Source: an uncultured Amaricoccus sp. (lineage in GTDB: Bacteria > Pseudomonadota > Alphaproteobacteria > Rhodobacterales > Rhodobacteraceae). From it: DNA of 10,463 nt. The position numbers and the translations under genes are program-made. A model generated the notes under the pieces. That model was not told the DNA's origin and did not search any database. It saw nothing but the letters and a program-made list of their open reading frames with translations. The stretch is taken from positions 1 to 10,463 of the forward strand of contig NZ_CALAGI010000122.1 of the NCBI RefSeq assembly GCF_937891315.1. Direction: 5' to 3'. Positions 1-6,867 of this stretch are shown piece by piece. Positions within the stretch are counted from its first letter, which is position 1; each line of letters begins with the position of its first letter.

Positions 1-6
1 TATCCA

Positions 7-26
7 ACCAGACGGAATCGTCTGGT
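7..26 (-). terminator. Hairpin downstream of the lacI-type gene, possible terminator
   Basis: A perfect 8-bp inverted repeat (ACCAGACG / CGTCTGGT) with a 4-base loop lies about 30 bases past the stop codon of the minus-strand regulator. Read in that gene's direction, the stem is followed by TTGGATA, so there is no real U-tract. It could be a weak or factor-assisted terminator, or serve a gene beyond the left edge. The repeat is directly visible; the function is inferred. Confidence 0.4.
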
Positions 27-54
27 GGTCAAGATATTGCGCTAAATCAAGACT

Positions 55-1140
55 CTAGGGCGGGCGAGCCGGCGTCGCCGGATCGGAATCCGCTCTGACC
101 GCGGAAGCATCGCTCGCGCCGAGATTCTCCTTGATCAGGATATCGATCCGCACCCGCTCCTGCGAGGCGATGGGCTCGCGGTCGTCGCTCCGCGCGCGGA
201 GGAGGCGGATCGCGCTGCGGACGAGGTGGCCGGGATCCTGGGCGATCACCACGTCGATGTCGCCGGAGGCGAGGCCCGCCTCGGTGTAGCGCGTGCGCTC
301 GTGCGTGACGACCACGATGCGGGAGAGGTCGCAAAGCTCGCGTAGCGCTTCCAGCGGCGCGCGGGCCTCGGAGCTCAGGATATAGGCCGCGACGATCTCG
401 GGGTGGCTGGTGACAACGTTGCGGACGACGCGGCGCGCGCGCTCCGCGTCGCCGTGGGTCTCGAGCGAGGGCAGCGCCACCAGATCGGGATAGCCCGCCG
501 TCAACACGCCATCGAAGCCGCGCCGGCGCTCGAGGCTGTCGCGCGCGTTCATCGTCTCGGCGACGACCAGCACCTTGCCGCGCGCCGCGCCGGCGAAGCG
601 GCCGAGCAGGCGGGCGGCGGTGGCGCCGGCGGCGTGGTTGTCGATGCCGACGAAATCGATCCGGCGCTCCAGCGACTGGGCGGAGACGAACTGCACCACC
701 TCCACCCCGCGCTCGATCAGCCGGTTGATCGCGTCGCGGACCTGCGGCGATTCCGGGGCCATGATCGCGAGGCCATCGATCATGTCCGGCGACTGTTCCG
801 CGATTATCCGGGCAGTCTGGTGGGGGTCCTCGTCGAGCACGCGCAGGTGACGCACGAGGATCGCATCGCCGGCGACGCCCTCGCGCGCCTCCTCGATCCG
901 CTCGACCAGTGCTTCAAGGAACTGGTCGCCGTGCCGCGGCAGCAGGAAGACGAAACGATAACTCCGCCCGCGCGCCAGATTCGCCGCGGAGAGGTTGCGG
1001 ACGAATCCGAGCTCGTCGATCGCGCGGCCGACGGCCTGCGCCGTTTCCTCGCGCACGCCCGGTCGGCCGTTCAGCACGCGATCGATCGTCGCGAGGCTGA
1101 CACCGGCGGCGCGGGCGAGGTCTTTTGTCGTCGGCCTCAT
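55..1140 (-). CDS. LacI-family transcriptional regulator of the adjacent sugar/polyol ABC operon
   Basis: Predicted cytoplasmic DNA-binding repressor of 361 residues, the usual LacI-family length. The N-terminus has the classical LacI helix-turn-helix (residues about 4-27, with TTKDLARAAGVSLATIDRVL), then a hinge helix around residues 48-58 (NLSAANLARG). A periplasmic-binding-protein-like sensor domain fills the rest and ends with the family-typical RVRIDILIKENL stretch. The ATG at 1140 is chosen because AAGGGA (plus-strand 1148-1153) sits 7 bases upstream and because LacI proteins normally begin a few residues before TTKDLA; an upstream ATG at 1188 would add 16 atypical residues. It is divergent from the transporter-kinase operon, and two palindromes lie between them, so it probably represses that operon and perhaps itself. 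Family assignment is firm; the inducer is unknown, probably the imported compound or its phosphate. Confidence 0.93.
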   Translation of the reverse strand: MRPTTKDLARAAGVSLATIDRVLNGRPGVREETAQAVGRAIDELGFVRNLSAANLARGRSYRFVFLLPRHGDQFLEALVERIEEAREGVAGDAILVRHLRVLDEDPHQTARIIAEQSPDMIDGLAIMAPESPQVRDAINRLIERGVEVVQFVSAQSLERRIDFVGIDNHAAGATAARLLGRFAGAARGKVLVVAETMNARDSLERRRGFDGVLTAGYPDLVALPSLETHGDAERARRVVRNVVTSHPEIVAAYILSSEARAPLEALRELCDLSRIVVVTHERTRYTEAGLASGDIDVVIAQDPGHLVRSAIRLLRARSDDREPIASQERVRIDILIKENLGASDASAVRADSDPATPARPP

Positions 1141-1199
1141 CGGCTTTTCCCTTGGCTTGCCCGATGTTTGTCCATTTCCATCACCCACCGCAAGGCGAA

Positions 1200-1215
1200 T
1201 GATGTGCGTACCTCA
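1200..1215. promoter_or_regulatory. Operator-like imperfect palindrome, lacI-proximal copy
   Basis: TGATGTGCGTACCTCA matches the perfect palindrome at 1230-1245 in 14 of 16 positions, with an identical left half TGATGTGC. Flanking A1199 and T1216 extend the dyad by one pair. It lies 60 bases upstream of the regulator's start codon, where binding could affect the regulator's own transcription. LacI-family operators are typically even palindromes with a central CG or similar step. The role is inferred from symmetry, repetition and position. Confidence 0.6.
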
Positions 1216-1223
1216 TAAATTTG

Positions 1224-1251
1224 TTGCGCTGATGTGCGCACATCATGTAAC
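1224..1251 (+). promoter_or_regulatory. Candidate promoter of the ABC transporter-kinase operon
   Basis: TTGCGC (1224-1229) and TGTAAC (1246-1251) are separated by 16 bases and resemble weak sigma-70-type -35 and -10 boxes. An alternative -35 is TTGTTG at 1221-1226. In either case the 1230-1245 palindrome fills the spacer, a placement that would let a bound repressor block RNA polymerase. Neither hexamer is close to consensus, so the exact boxes are uncertain. Confidence 0.35.
1230..1245. promoter_or_regulatory. Perfect 16-bp palindromic operator for the LacI-type regulator
   Basis: TGATGTGCGCACATCA is a perfect dyad centred on a CG step, as expected for a LacI-family homodimer site. Its centre is 30 bp (about three helical turns) from that of the related site at 1200-1215, so two dimers could bind on nearly the same DNA face. 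It sits between candidate -35 and -10 boxes and 60 bases before the first operon start codon. The symmetry is seen directly; binding by the neighbouring regulator is inferred. Confidence 0.75.
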
Positions 1252-1305
1252 GATATTTCCAATCGGTCGGAAACGCCGGCCGCGATGACGAATCGGGAGG
1301 ATGCA

Positions 1306-2634
1306 ATGAAACGAGTGCTCACGCTGTCCCTGACGGCCGCGGTTTCCACGGCGGCGATTTCCGTCGCCGGCGCGGCGCGGGCGGACGATCTGACGCTCTG
1401 CTGGGCGGCCTGGGATCCGGCGAACGCGCTGGTCGAGCTCAGCAAGGAGTTCGAGGCGCAGTCGGGCAACAAGATGAGCTTCGAGTTCGTGCCCTGGCCG
1501 AATTTCGCCGACCGGATGCTGAACGAGCTCAATTCCGGCGGCGGCCTCTGCGACCTGATGATCGGCGACAGCCAGTGGATCGGCGGCGCCGCCGAAAACA
1601 ACCTCTATCTCAAGCTCAACGACTTCTTCGCCGCCCAGAACATCACGATGGACGACTTCATTCCGGCGACGGTCGCGGGCTATTCCGAATGGCCGAAGGG
1701 GACGCCGAACTACTGGGCGCTGCCGGCCTTCGGCGACGTGGTCGGCTGGACCTACCGCAAGGACTGGTTCGAGCGGCCGGAGCTGCGGGCCGAGTTCAAG
1801 GAGAAATACGGCCGCGACCTCGCCCCGCCCGCGACCTTCGCCGAACTGAAGGACATCGCCGAATTCTTCCAGGGCCGCGAGATCGACGGCAAGAAAGTCT
1901 ATGGCGCCGCGATCTATACCGAACGCGGGTCCGAGGGCATCACCATGGGCGCCATGGACGTGCTCTACAGCTTCGGCTTCCAGTATCAGAACCCCGACAA
2001 GCCCTATGACCTCGAGGGCTTCGTCAACTCGCCGGAGTCGGTGGCGGGCCTCGAATACTACAAGGCGCTGTATGACTGCTGCACGCCCCCGGGCGCCTCG
2101 AACTGGTACATGTCCGAGGATGTCGACGCCTACAAGTCAGGCCAGGTGGCGATGCAGATGAACTTCGCCTTCATCTGGCCGGGCATCAACGCCGATCCGA
2201 ACGTCGGCGGCGACAAGACCGGCTATTTCCCCAACCCGGCCGGCCCGGGCGGCGACCAGTTCGCCCAGCTCGGCGGGCAGGGGATCTCGGTGGTCGCGGC
2301 CTCCGACAGCAAGGACGCGGCGCTCGACTATATCAAATGGTTCGCCCAGCCCGAGGTGCAGGCGAAATGGTGGAAGCTCGGTGGCTATTCGGCGCTGAAC
2401 GCGGTGGTCAACGACCCCGGCTTCGCCACCAGCCAGCCCTATGCCCAGACGTTCCTCGATTCGATGGCGATCGTGAAGGATTTCTGGGCCGATCCGAGCT
2501 ACGCCTCGCTTCTCGACGCCTCACAGCGTCGTTTCCATGACTACGTGGTCGCCGGCAACGGCACCGCGCAGGAAGCCCTCGACGGACTGGTCGCGGACTG
2601 GACCGAGGTCTTCGAGGACGCGGGCAAGATGTGA
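1306..2634 (+). CDS. Extracellular solute-binding protein of a carbohydrate ABC transporter (family 1)
   Basis: Periplasmic receptor that would deliver the substrate to the permease pair encoded next. The 442-residue length is normal for family 1 (CUT1-type) binding proteins. The signal peptide is clear: MKR, a hydrophobic core, and an AXA site (A24-R25-A26) with cleavage before DD at 27. There is no lipobox. Family-like segments include LCWAAWDPANALVELSKEF (31-49), the aromatic FVPWPNFADRMLNELN stretch (61-76) and IGDSQWIGG (86-94). The ATG at 1306 is chosen because GGGAGG (1295-1300) lies 5 bases upstream and the signal peptide begins there; an earlier in-frame ATG at 1234 would put the coding region inside the operator. 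Four cysteines (32, 82, 258, 259) survive in the mature protein, including an adjacent pair. It is the first gene of the operon. Substrate class (sugar, polyol or ketose) is inferred from family and context only. Confidence 0.92.
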   Translation: MKRVLTLSLTAAVSTAAISVAGAARADDLTLCWAAWDPANALVELSKEFEAQSGNKMSFEFVPWPNFADRMLNELNSGGGLCDLMIGDSQWIGGAAENNLYLKLNDFFAAQNITMDDFIPATVAGYSEWPKGTPNYWALPAFGDVVGWTYRKDWFERPELRAEFKEKYGRDLAPPATFAELKDIAEFFQGREIDGKKVYGAAIYTERGSEGITMGAMDVLYSFGFQYQNPDKPYDLEGFVNSPESVAGLEYYKALYDCCTPPGASNWYMSEDVDAYKSGQVAMQMNFAFIWPGINADPNVGGDKTGYFPNPAGPGGDQFAQLGGQGISVVAASDSKDAALDYIKWFAQPEVQAKWWKLGGYSALNAVVNDPGFATSQPYAQTFLDSMAIVKDFWADPSYASLLDASQRRFHDYVVAGNGTAQEALDGLVADWTEVFEDAGKM

Positions 2635-2640
2635 TCCGCC

Positions 2641-2667
2641 GGGCGGGGCGCTCCCAGCGACCCGCCT
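2641..2667 (+). promoter_or_regulatory. GC-rich hairpin between binding-protein and permease genes
   Basis: GGCGGG (2642-2647) pairs with CCCGCC (2661-2666). Beyond a G-A mismatch, CGCT (2649-2652) pairs with AGCG (2656-2659) around a 3-base CCC loop. It lies in the only sizeable gap inside the operon, 7 bases after the binding-protein stop and about 20 bases before the permease ribosome-binding site. Stem-loops at this position in ABC operons (malE-malF is the known example) raise binding-protein expression over the membrane subunits by protecting the upstream mRNA or by partial termination. No T-tract follows, which favours the mRNA-stabilising role. Function is inferred. Confidence 0.5.
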
Positions 2668-2696
2668 ACCTCGCCAATGGCCACCAAGGACGAGAC

Positions 2697-3644
2697 ATGT
2701 CCCCTACCTCGCTTGATTATGTCGCGCAGGCGACGCCGAAGACTGTTGCCCGGCGGCTGCGCGGCCTGTCGGACCGGGCGATCGCCTGGATCTTCATCGC
2801 GCCGACCATCGCGCTGCTGCTCGCGATCAATATCTTCCCGCTGATCTGGACCATCCGGCTCAGCTTCACCAACTTCCGCGCCAACCAGCCGAACGCGCCG
2901 GTCGAGTTCGTCGGCATCCGCAACTATGTCCGGATCCTGACCGACGAGGACATCTGGGCGACGATGCAGGCGACCGCGCATTTCGTCATCTGGACCCTGG
3001 TCCTGCAGGTGGTCATCGGCTTCGGCCTCGCCTGGCTCATCAACCGCAAGTTCCGCGGCAACGATCTCTGGACCACGATCATCGTGCTGCCGATGATGCT
3101 GAGCCCGGCGGTGGTCGGCAACTTCTGGACCTTCCTCTACCAGCCACAGATCGGCCTGTTCAACGCGGTGGTCGGTTTCTTCGCCCGCGTCGATCCGTCG
3201 AGCTTCTCGATGATCGGCGAGGTGGCGCTGGCGCCCTGGGCGATCATCATCGTCGACACCTGGATGTGGACGCCCTTCGTCATGCTGATCTGCCTGGCCG
3301 GCCTGCGCTCGATCCCGGAGAGCATCTACGAGGCGGCGGAATGCGACCGCGCGAGCAAGTGGCGGCAGTTCTGGACCATCACCATCCCGATGGTGCTGCC
3401 GTTCCTGATGCTCGCCGTGCTGTTCCGCGGCATCGAGAACTTCAAGATGTTCGATCTCGTGGTGCAGCTGACCGGCGGCGGGCCGGGCAACGTCACCGAG
3501 CTCACATCGATCAACCTCAAGCGCGAAGCCTTCGAGAAGTGGCGAACGGGCTATTCCTCGGCCTACGCGGTGATCCTGTTCGTCACCGTCTTCGGCCTGG
3601 CCTCGATCTATGTGAAGGCGCTGAACCGGGTGAAGGAAAGATGA
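2697..3644 (+). CDS. Carbohydrate ABC transporter permease, MalF-like
   Basis: Inner-membrane subunit of 315 residues, one of two forming the translocation pore. Hydrophobic segments lie near residues 29-52, 96-115, 125-148, 179-202, 233-246 and 289-307, giving six predicted helices as in CUT1 permeases. The cytoplasmic coupling loop that contacts an ATPase is visible at 212-235, beginning EAAECDRAS and ending IPMVLP. The glycine normally found after the Asp of this EAA motif is replaced by Arg218. The ATG at 2697 is preferred because AAGGA (2686-2690) precedes it by 6 bases; a GTG at 2631 overlapping the previous stop would add 22 residues with no membrane or family character. The stop overlaps the start of the second permease by 4 bases (ATGA), indicating translational coupling. 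Confidence 0.92.
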   Translation: MSPTSLDYVAQATPKTVARRLRGLSDRAIAWIFIAPTIALLLAINIFPLIWTIRLSFTNFRANQPNAPVEFVGIRNYVRILTDEDIWATMQATAHFVIWTLVLQVVIGFGLAWLINRKFRGNDLWTTIIVLPMMLSPAVVGNFWTFLYQPQIGLFNAVVGFFARVDPSSFSMIGEVALAPWAIIIVDTWMWTPFVMLICLAGLRSIPESIYEAAECDRASKWRQFWTITIPMVLPFLMLAVLFRGIENFKMFDLVVQLTGGGPGNVTELTSINLKREAFEKWRTGYSSAYAVILFVTVFGLASIYVKALNRVKER

Positions 3645-4582
3645 GCGGCTATTCGATCACCGAGCCCTCGGACGGGCAGAAATGGATCGCCGGGACGCTC
3701 GTCGTCCTCTACGCGGTCATCACCCTGCTGCCGCTCCTCTGGATCATCGCGACCGGCTTCAAGTCGCCCTCCGACTCCATCGCCTATCCGCCGAAGCTGG
3801 TCTTCGAACCGACGCTGGAAGGCTACGTCAACCTCTTCACCTCCCGCACTCGTGCGACGCCGGAAATGCTGGCCGAAGTCGGGCCGCCGACGACCTGGTA
3901 CGATGCGATCGTCCGCAAGTACGACATGGTGATCACGGGCCCCTCGCGCTACGGCGAGCGGTTCATGAACTCTCTGATCATCGGCTTCGGCTCGACCTTC
4001 CTCGCCATCCTGCTCGGGACGATGGCCGCCTACGCCTTCTCGCGCTTCAAGGTGCCGCTGAAGGACGACCTGATGTTCTTCATCCTCTCGACCCGGATGA
4101 TGCCGCCGATCGCCGTCGCCATCCCGATCTTCCTCATGTACCGCCAGCTCGGGCTCAGCGACACGCATCTGGGGATGATCCTGCTCTACACGGCGGTGAA
4201 CCTGTCGCTGTCGGTCTGGCTGCTGAAGGGCTTCATCGACGAGATCCCGGTCGAATACGAGGAAGCGGCGCTGATCGACGGCTATACCCGCTTCCAGGCC
4301 TTCCGGAAGGTCGTGCTGCCGCAGGCGGCGACCGGCATCGCCTCCACCGCGATCTTCTGCCTGATCTTCGCCTGGAACGAATACGCGTTCGCCGTCCTGC
4401 TGACTTCGGGCAATGCGCAGACCGCGCCGCCCTTCATCCCGACCATCATCGGCGTCGGCGGCCAGGACTGGCCCGCCGTCGCCGCCGGGGCCACGCTTTT
4501 CCTCGTCCCGGTCATGGTCTTCACCATTCTTCTCCGCAAGCATCTCTTGCGCGGGATCACCTTCGGAGCCGTGCGCAAATGA
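3641..4582 (+). CDS. Carbohydrate ABC transporter permease, MalG-like
   Basis: Second inner-membrane permease, 313 residues. Helices are predicted near residues 16-39, 108-133, 146-166, 176-196, 233-253 and 278-298. A long non-membrane stretch of about 65 residues (40-105) follows the first helix and probably faces the periplasm. The coupling loop is canonical: EEAALIDGYTRFQAF from about 207, with EAA at 208-210 and the conserved glycine at 214, ending VVLPQAA. This contrasts with the partner permease. The start codon overlaps the preceding stop (ATGA), and the 3' end overlaps the next start in the same way, so translation of the three genes is probably coupled. It should pair with the upstream permease and bind one of the two downstream ATPases. 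Confidence 0.92.
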   Translation: MSGYSITEPSDGQKWIAGTLVVLYAVITLLPLLWIIATGFKSPSDSIAYPPKLVFEPTLEGYVNLFTSRTRATPEMLAEVGPPTTWYDAIVRKYDMVITGPSRYGERFMNSLIIGFGSTFLAILLGTMAAYAFSRFKVPLKDDLMFFILSTRMMPPIAVAIPIFLMYRQLGLSDTHLGMILLYTAVNLSLSVWLLKGFIDEIPVEYEEAALIDGYTRFQAFRKVVLPQAATGIASTAIFCLIFAWNEYAFAVLLTSGNAQTAPPFIPTIIGVGGQDWPAVAAGATLFLVPVMVFTILLRKHLLRGITFGAVRK

Positions 4583-4767
4583 GTCATTTCCTCCATGGCC
4601 TGGCCCGCCTCCGCCGCGGTCCCTGGGAGATGGTCGCCTCGGTGCTGATCGCCCTCGGCGTCCTCATGCTGATGCAGCCGTTCGCGCTCTGGCTGTTCAC
4701 CTGGTCCTTCGTCGTGGTGCTGACCGGGACGGTGATGTTCATCGTCGTCAGCCACTTCCGGGCCTGA
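4579..4767 (+). CDS. Small two-helix inner-membrane protein within the ABC operon
   Basis: 62-residue protein that I do not recognise as a named family. It begins with a short basic segment (R10, R12, R13), followed by two hydrophobic segments at about 17-34 and 38-58, joined by a short aromatic-rich turn (PFALWLFTW). It ends SHFRA. The positive-inside rule suggests both termini in the cytoplasm. It is a real gene by context: its ATG overlaps the permease stop (ATGA), and it ends 3 bases before the first ATPase, so the spacing treats it as a transporter part. Small membrane proteins (DUF2160) are known in rhizobial glycerol ABC operons, but this one is shorter and I see no clear resemblance. 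An accessory or assembly subunit of the importer is the best inference; function is unknown. Confidence 0.82.
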   Translation: MSHFLHGLARLRRGPWEMVASVLIALGVLMLMQPFALWLFTWSFVVVLTGTVMFIVVSHFRA

Positions 4768-4770
4768 GCC

Positions 4771-5868
4771 ATGGCCCAGATCAGAATCGAGAACGTTCGC
4801 AAGGAATTCGGCGCCTTCACCGCCGTGCAGGGCTCGACCTTCACGGTTGAGGACGGCGAGTTCTTCATGCTGCTCGGCCCGTCCGGCTGCGGCAAGACCA
4901 CCACTTTGCGCATGATGGCCGGCCTCGAGCTCCCCACCTCCGGCTGCATCTATCTCGGCGGCGAGGAGGTCGGTCAGAAACCGGCGAGCCAGCGCGACAT
5001 CGCCTTTGTCTTCCAGATGTTCGCGCTCTATCCGCATATGAACGTACGTCGGAACATGGCCTATCCGCTGGTCAGCCAGGGAATGCCGCGCGCGGACGTC
5101 CGCGCCAAGGTCGAGGAGGTCGCGCGCATCCTCGGGATCGTCGATATCCTCGACCGTCCGGTCGGTGGTCTCTCCGCCGGCGATCGCCAGCGCGTCGCGC
5201 TTGGCCGCGCCATCGTGCGCGAGCCGAAATGCTTCCTGATGGACGAGCCGCTCGGCGCGCTCGACGCCGAATTCCGCGAGCATATGGCGGGCGAGCTGCG
5301 CGCCCTGCACGACCGGATGGGCGCGACAACCGTCTATGTCACCCACGACCAGATCGAGGCGATGCAGATGGGCGACCGGATCGTCGTCATGAACCACGGC
5401 GTCGTCGAGCAGTTCGGCCGGCCGCAGGAGATCTACGACTGGCCGGCGACGATGTTCGTCGCGGGCTTCATCGGCTCGCCTGCGATGAACTTCCTGCCCT
5501 TCGAGGGCGTGGCGGCGCCCGGCGCCTCCAGCCTGCGGATCGGCGAGGTCGAGATCGGCATCCCCGACCTGCGCGAGGGTGCCCGCGGCCGCCTCGCCCT
5601 CGGGGTCCGTCCCGAGCATATCCGTCTCGACGACGCCGCCCCGTACCGGGCGCGGGTCGCGGCCACCGAATATCTCGGGACGACCCAGATCGTGACGCTC
5701 GATACCGCGCACGGGGCGGTCAAGGCGCGGCTCGCCTCGACCGAACCGATCGCCGTCGGTGCCACGACCGGGCTCCGCCTCGACGCCCGCACCTTGTCGG
5801 TCTTCGAGGCGGAGCGCGGCCGGGCGCTGGCTTCCGCCGCCAACGAGAAGGTGCTCCGCCATGGCTGA
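4771..5868 (+). CDS. ABC transporter ATPase, MalK/UgpC type, with variant signature motif
   Basis: Cytoplasmic nucleotide-binding subunit, 365 residues, matching MalK-type length. Motifs in order: A-loop Phe13; Walker A GPSGCGKTT (36-44); Q-loop Gln82; signature LSAGD (134-138); Walker B with FLMDE (155-159); D-loop ALDA (163-166); H-loop His192. A C-terminal TOBE-like regulatory region follows from about residue 235, with GVRPEHIRL. The signature departs from LSGGQ at the third and fifth positions, although the following RQRVALGRA is standard. Walker A, Walker B and the switch histidine are intact, so this subunit can probably bind and hydrolyse ATP. The start lies 3 bases after the small membrane gene without a strong Shine-Dalgarno sequence, suggesting translational coupling. 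It probably dimerises with the next gene's product. Confidence 0.92.
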   Translation: MAQIRIENVRKEFGAFTAVQGSTFTVEDGEFFMLLGPSGCGKTTTLRMMAGLELPTSGCIYLGGEEVGQKPASQRDIAFVFQMFALYPHMNVRRNMAYPLVSQGMPRADVRAKVEEVARILGIVDILDRPVGGLSAGDRQRVALGRAIVREPKCFLMDEPLGALDAEFREHMAGELRALHDRMGATTVYVTHDQIEAMQMGDRIVVMNHGVVEQFGRPQEIYDWPATMFVAGFIGSPAMNFLPFEGVAAPGASSLRIGEVEIGIPDLREGARGRLALGVRPEHIRLDDAAPYRARVAATEYLGTTQIVTLDTAHGAVKARLASTEPIAVGATTGLRLDARTLSVFEAERGRALASAANEKVLRHG

Positions 5869-6856
5869 GGTGGTCCTGACCGACGTGACCAAGCGCTTCG
5901 GCGCCAACACGGCCCTCGACGCGGTGTCGCTCACCGTCCCGAACGGCGCCTTCGTCGTGCTGCTCGGCCCGACCGGCGCCGGCAAGACCACGACGCTGCG
6001 GATGATCTCGGGACTCGACACCCCCGATTCCGGCGTGGTCCGCGTCGGTGGCCGGCCGATGGCGGGCCTCACCCCCGCGCAGCGCAACGTCGCCATGGTG
6101 TTCCAGCAATATTCGCTCTACCCGCACATGACGGTGCGCGAGAACCTCGCCTTCCCGCTGCGCTCGCCGCTCCTCGCCACGCCGCCCGACGAGATCGCCC
6201 GGAAGGTGAGCTCGGTCGCCGAGGTCCTGCAGATCGGCCACAAGCTCGACAACAAGGCGACCGCGCTCTCGGGCGGCGAGATGCAGCGCGTCGCCATCGG
6301 CCGGGCGCTGGTTCGTGATCCGGCGATCTACCTGATGGACGAGCCCCTGAGCTCGCTCGACGCCAAGCTCCGCGCCGACCTCCGCGTCGAGCTGAAGGGC
6401 ATCCAGGCCAATACCGGCGCGACTCTCCTCTATGTCACCCACGACCAGATCGAGGCGATGACCATGGCCACCCATGTCGGTGTGCTGGAACAGGGCCGGC
6501 TGATCCAGTTCGGATCCCCGCGCGAGATCTACGAGGACCCGGTCTCGATCAGCGCGGCGAGCCGCCTCGGCCAGCCGAAGATCAATATCCTGCCCGCCGA
6601 CCTGTTCGGCCACGCGCCCGACGGAGCCATTTCCATCGGCCTGCGTCCCGAGCAGATCCGGCAGGGCGAGGGCGAGGCGAGCACCGTGCGGCGCATCGAA
6701 CGGCTTGGCGATCAGACGCGGCTGCATCTCACGTTCCGGGGCCACGAGATCATCACCGTGACCGACCCCCATACCGGCCTCAGGCCGGGCGACAGCCTGA
6801 AGATCCGGCCGGAGAAGCCATATTTCTTCGACGCCACCGGCCAGCGGACCCAGTGA
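5861..6856 (+). CDS. ABC transporter ATPase, MalK/UgpC type, second subunit
   Basis: Cytoplasmic nucleotide-binding subunit of 331 residues. Visible motifs: Walker A GPTGAGKTT (36-44), Q-loop Gln82, signature LSGGE (136-140), Walker B YLMDE (157-161), D-loop SLDA and H-loop His194, followed by a TOBE-like C-terminal region with GLRPEQIR. It is about 34 residues shorter than the first ATPase, mainly in the C-terminal region. The ATG at 5861 overlaps the previous gene by 8 bases and starts the expected MAEVVLTDVTKRFG strand; upstream in-frame codons lie inside the preceding gene and translate to non-family sequence. Carbohydrate importers usually use one ATPase as a homodimer. Two tandem, non-identical ATPases suggest a heterodimer, as proposed for the rhizobial glycerol importer with GlpS and GlpT. 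Confidence 0.92.
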   Translation: MAEVVLTDVTKRFGANTALDAVSLTVPNGAFVVLLGPTGAGKTTTLRMISGLDTPDSGVVRVGGRPMAGLTPAQRNVAMVFQQYSLYPHMTVRENLAFPLRSPLLATPPDEIARKVSSVAEVLQIGHKLDNKATALSGGEMQRVAIGRALVRDPAIYLMDEPLSSLDAKLRADLRVELKGIQANTGATLLYVTHDQIEAMTMATHVGVLEQGRLIQFGSPREIYEDPVSISAASRLGQPKINILPADLFGHAPDGAISIGLRPEQIRQGEGEASTVRRIERLGDQTRLHLTFRGHEIITVTDPHTGLRPGDSLKIRPEKPYFFDATGQRTQ

Positions 6857-6867
6857 GGCAAAATGAC

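Noticed and set aside
1234..1305. Upstream in-frame start that would add 24 residues to the binding protein
   Set aside because: It lies inside the palindromic operator and candidate promoter, lacks a ribosome-binding site, and would bury the signal peptide internally.
2631..2696. GTG start overlapping the binding-protein stop for the first permease
   Set aside because: The added 22 residues are hydrophilic and not family-like, and would place the intergenic hairpin in coding sequence; ATG 2697 has a good AAGGA site.
4579..4767. Assignment of the small membrane protein to DUF2160
   Set aside because: Operon context is similar to rhizobial glycerol operons, but the protein is shorter and I could not see that family's sequence pattern, so it is left unnamed.
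4282..6096. A very long open frame on the minus strand opposite the ATPase genes
   Set aside because: It is an antisense shadow caused by high GC. Its translation is low-complexity, rich in Arg, Asp, Gly and His with no recognisable domain, and it runs opposite clear, motif-complete ATPases.
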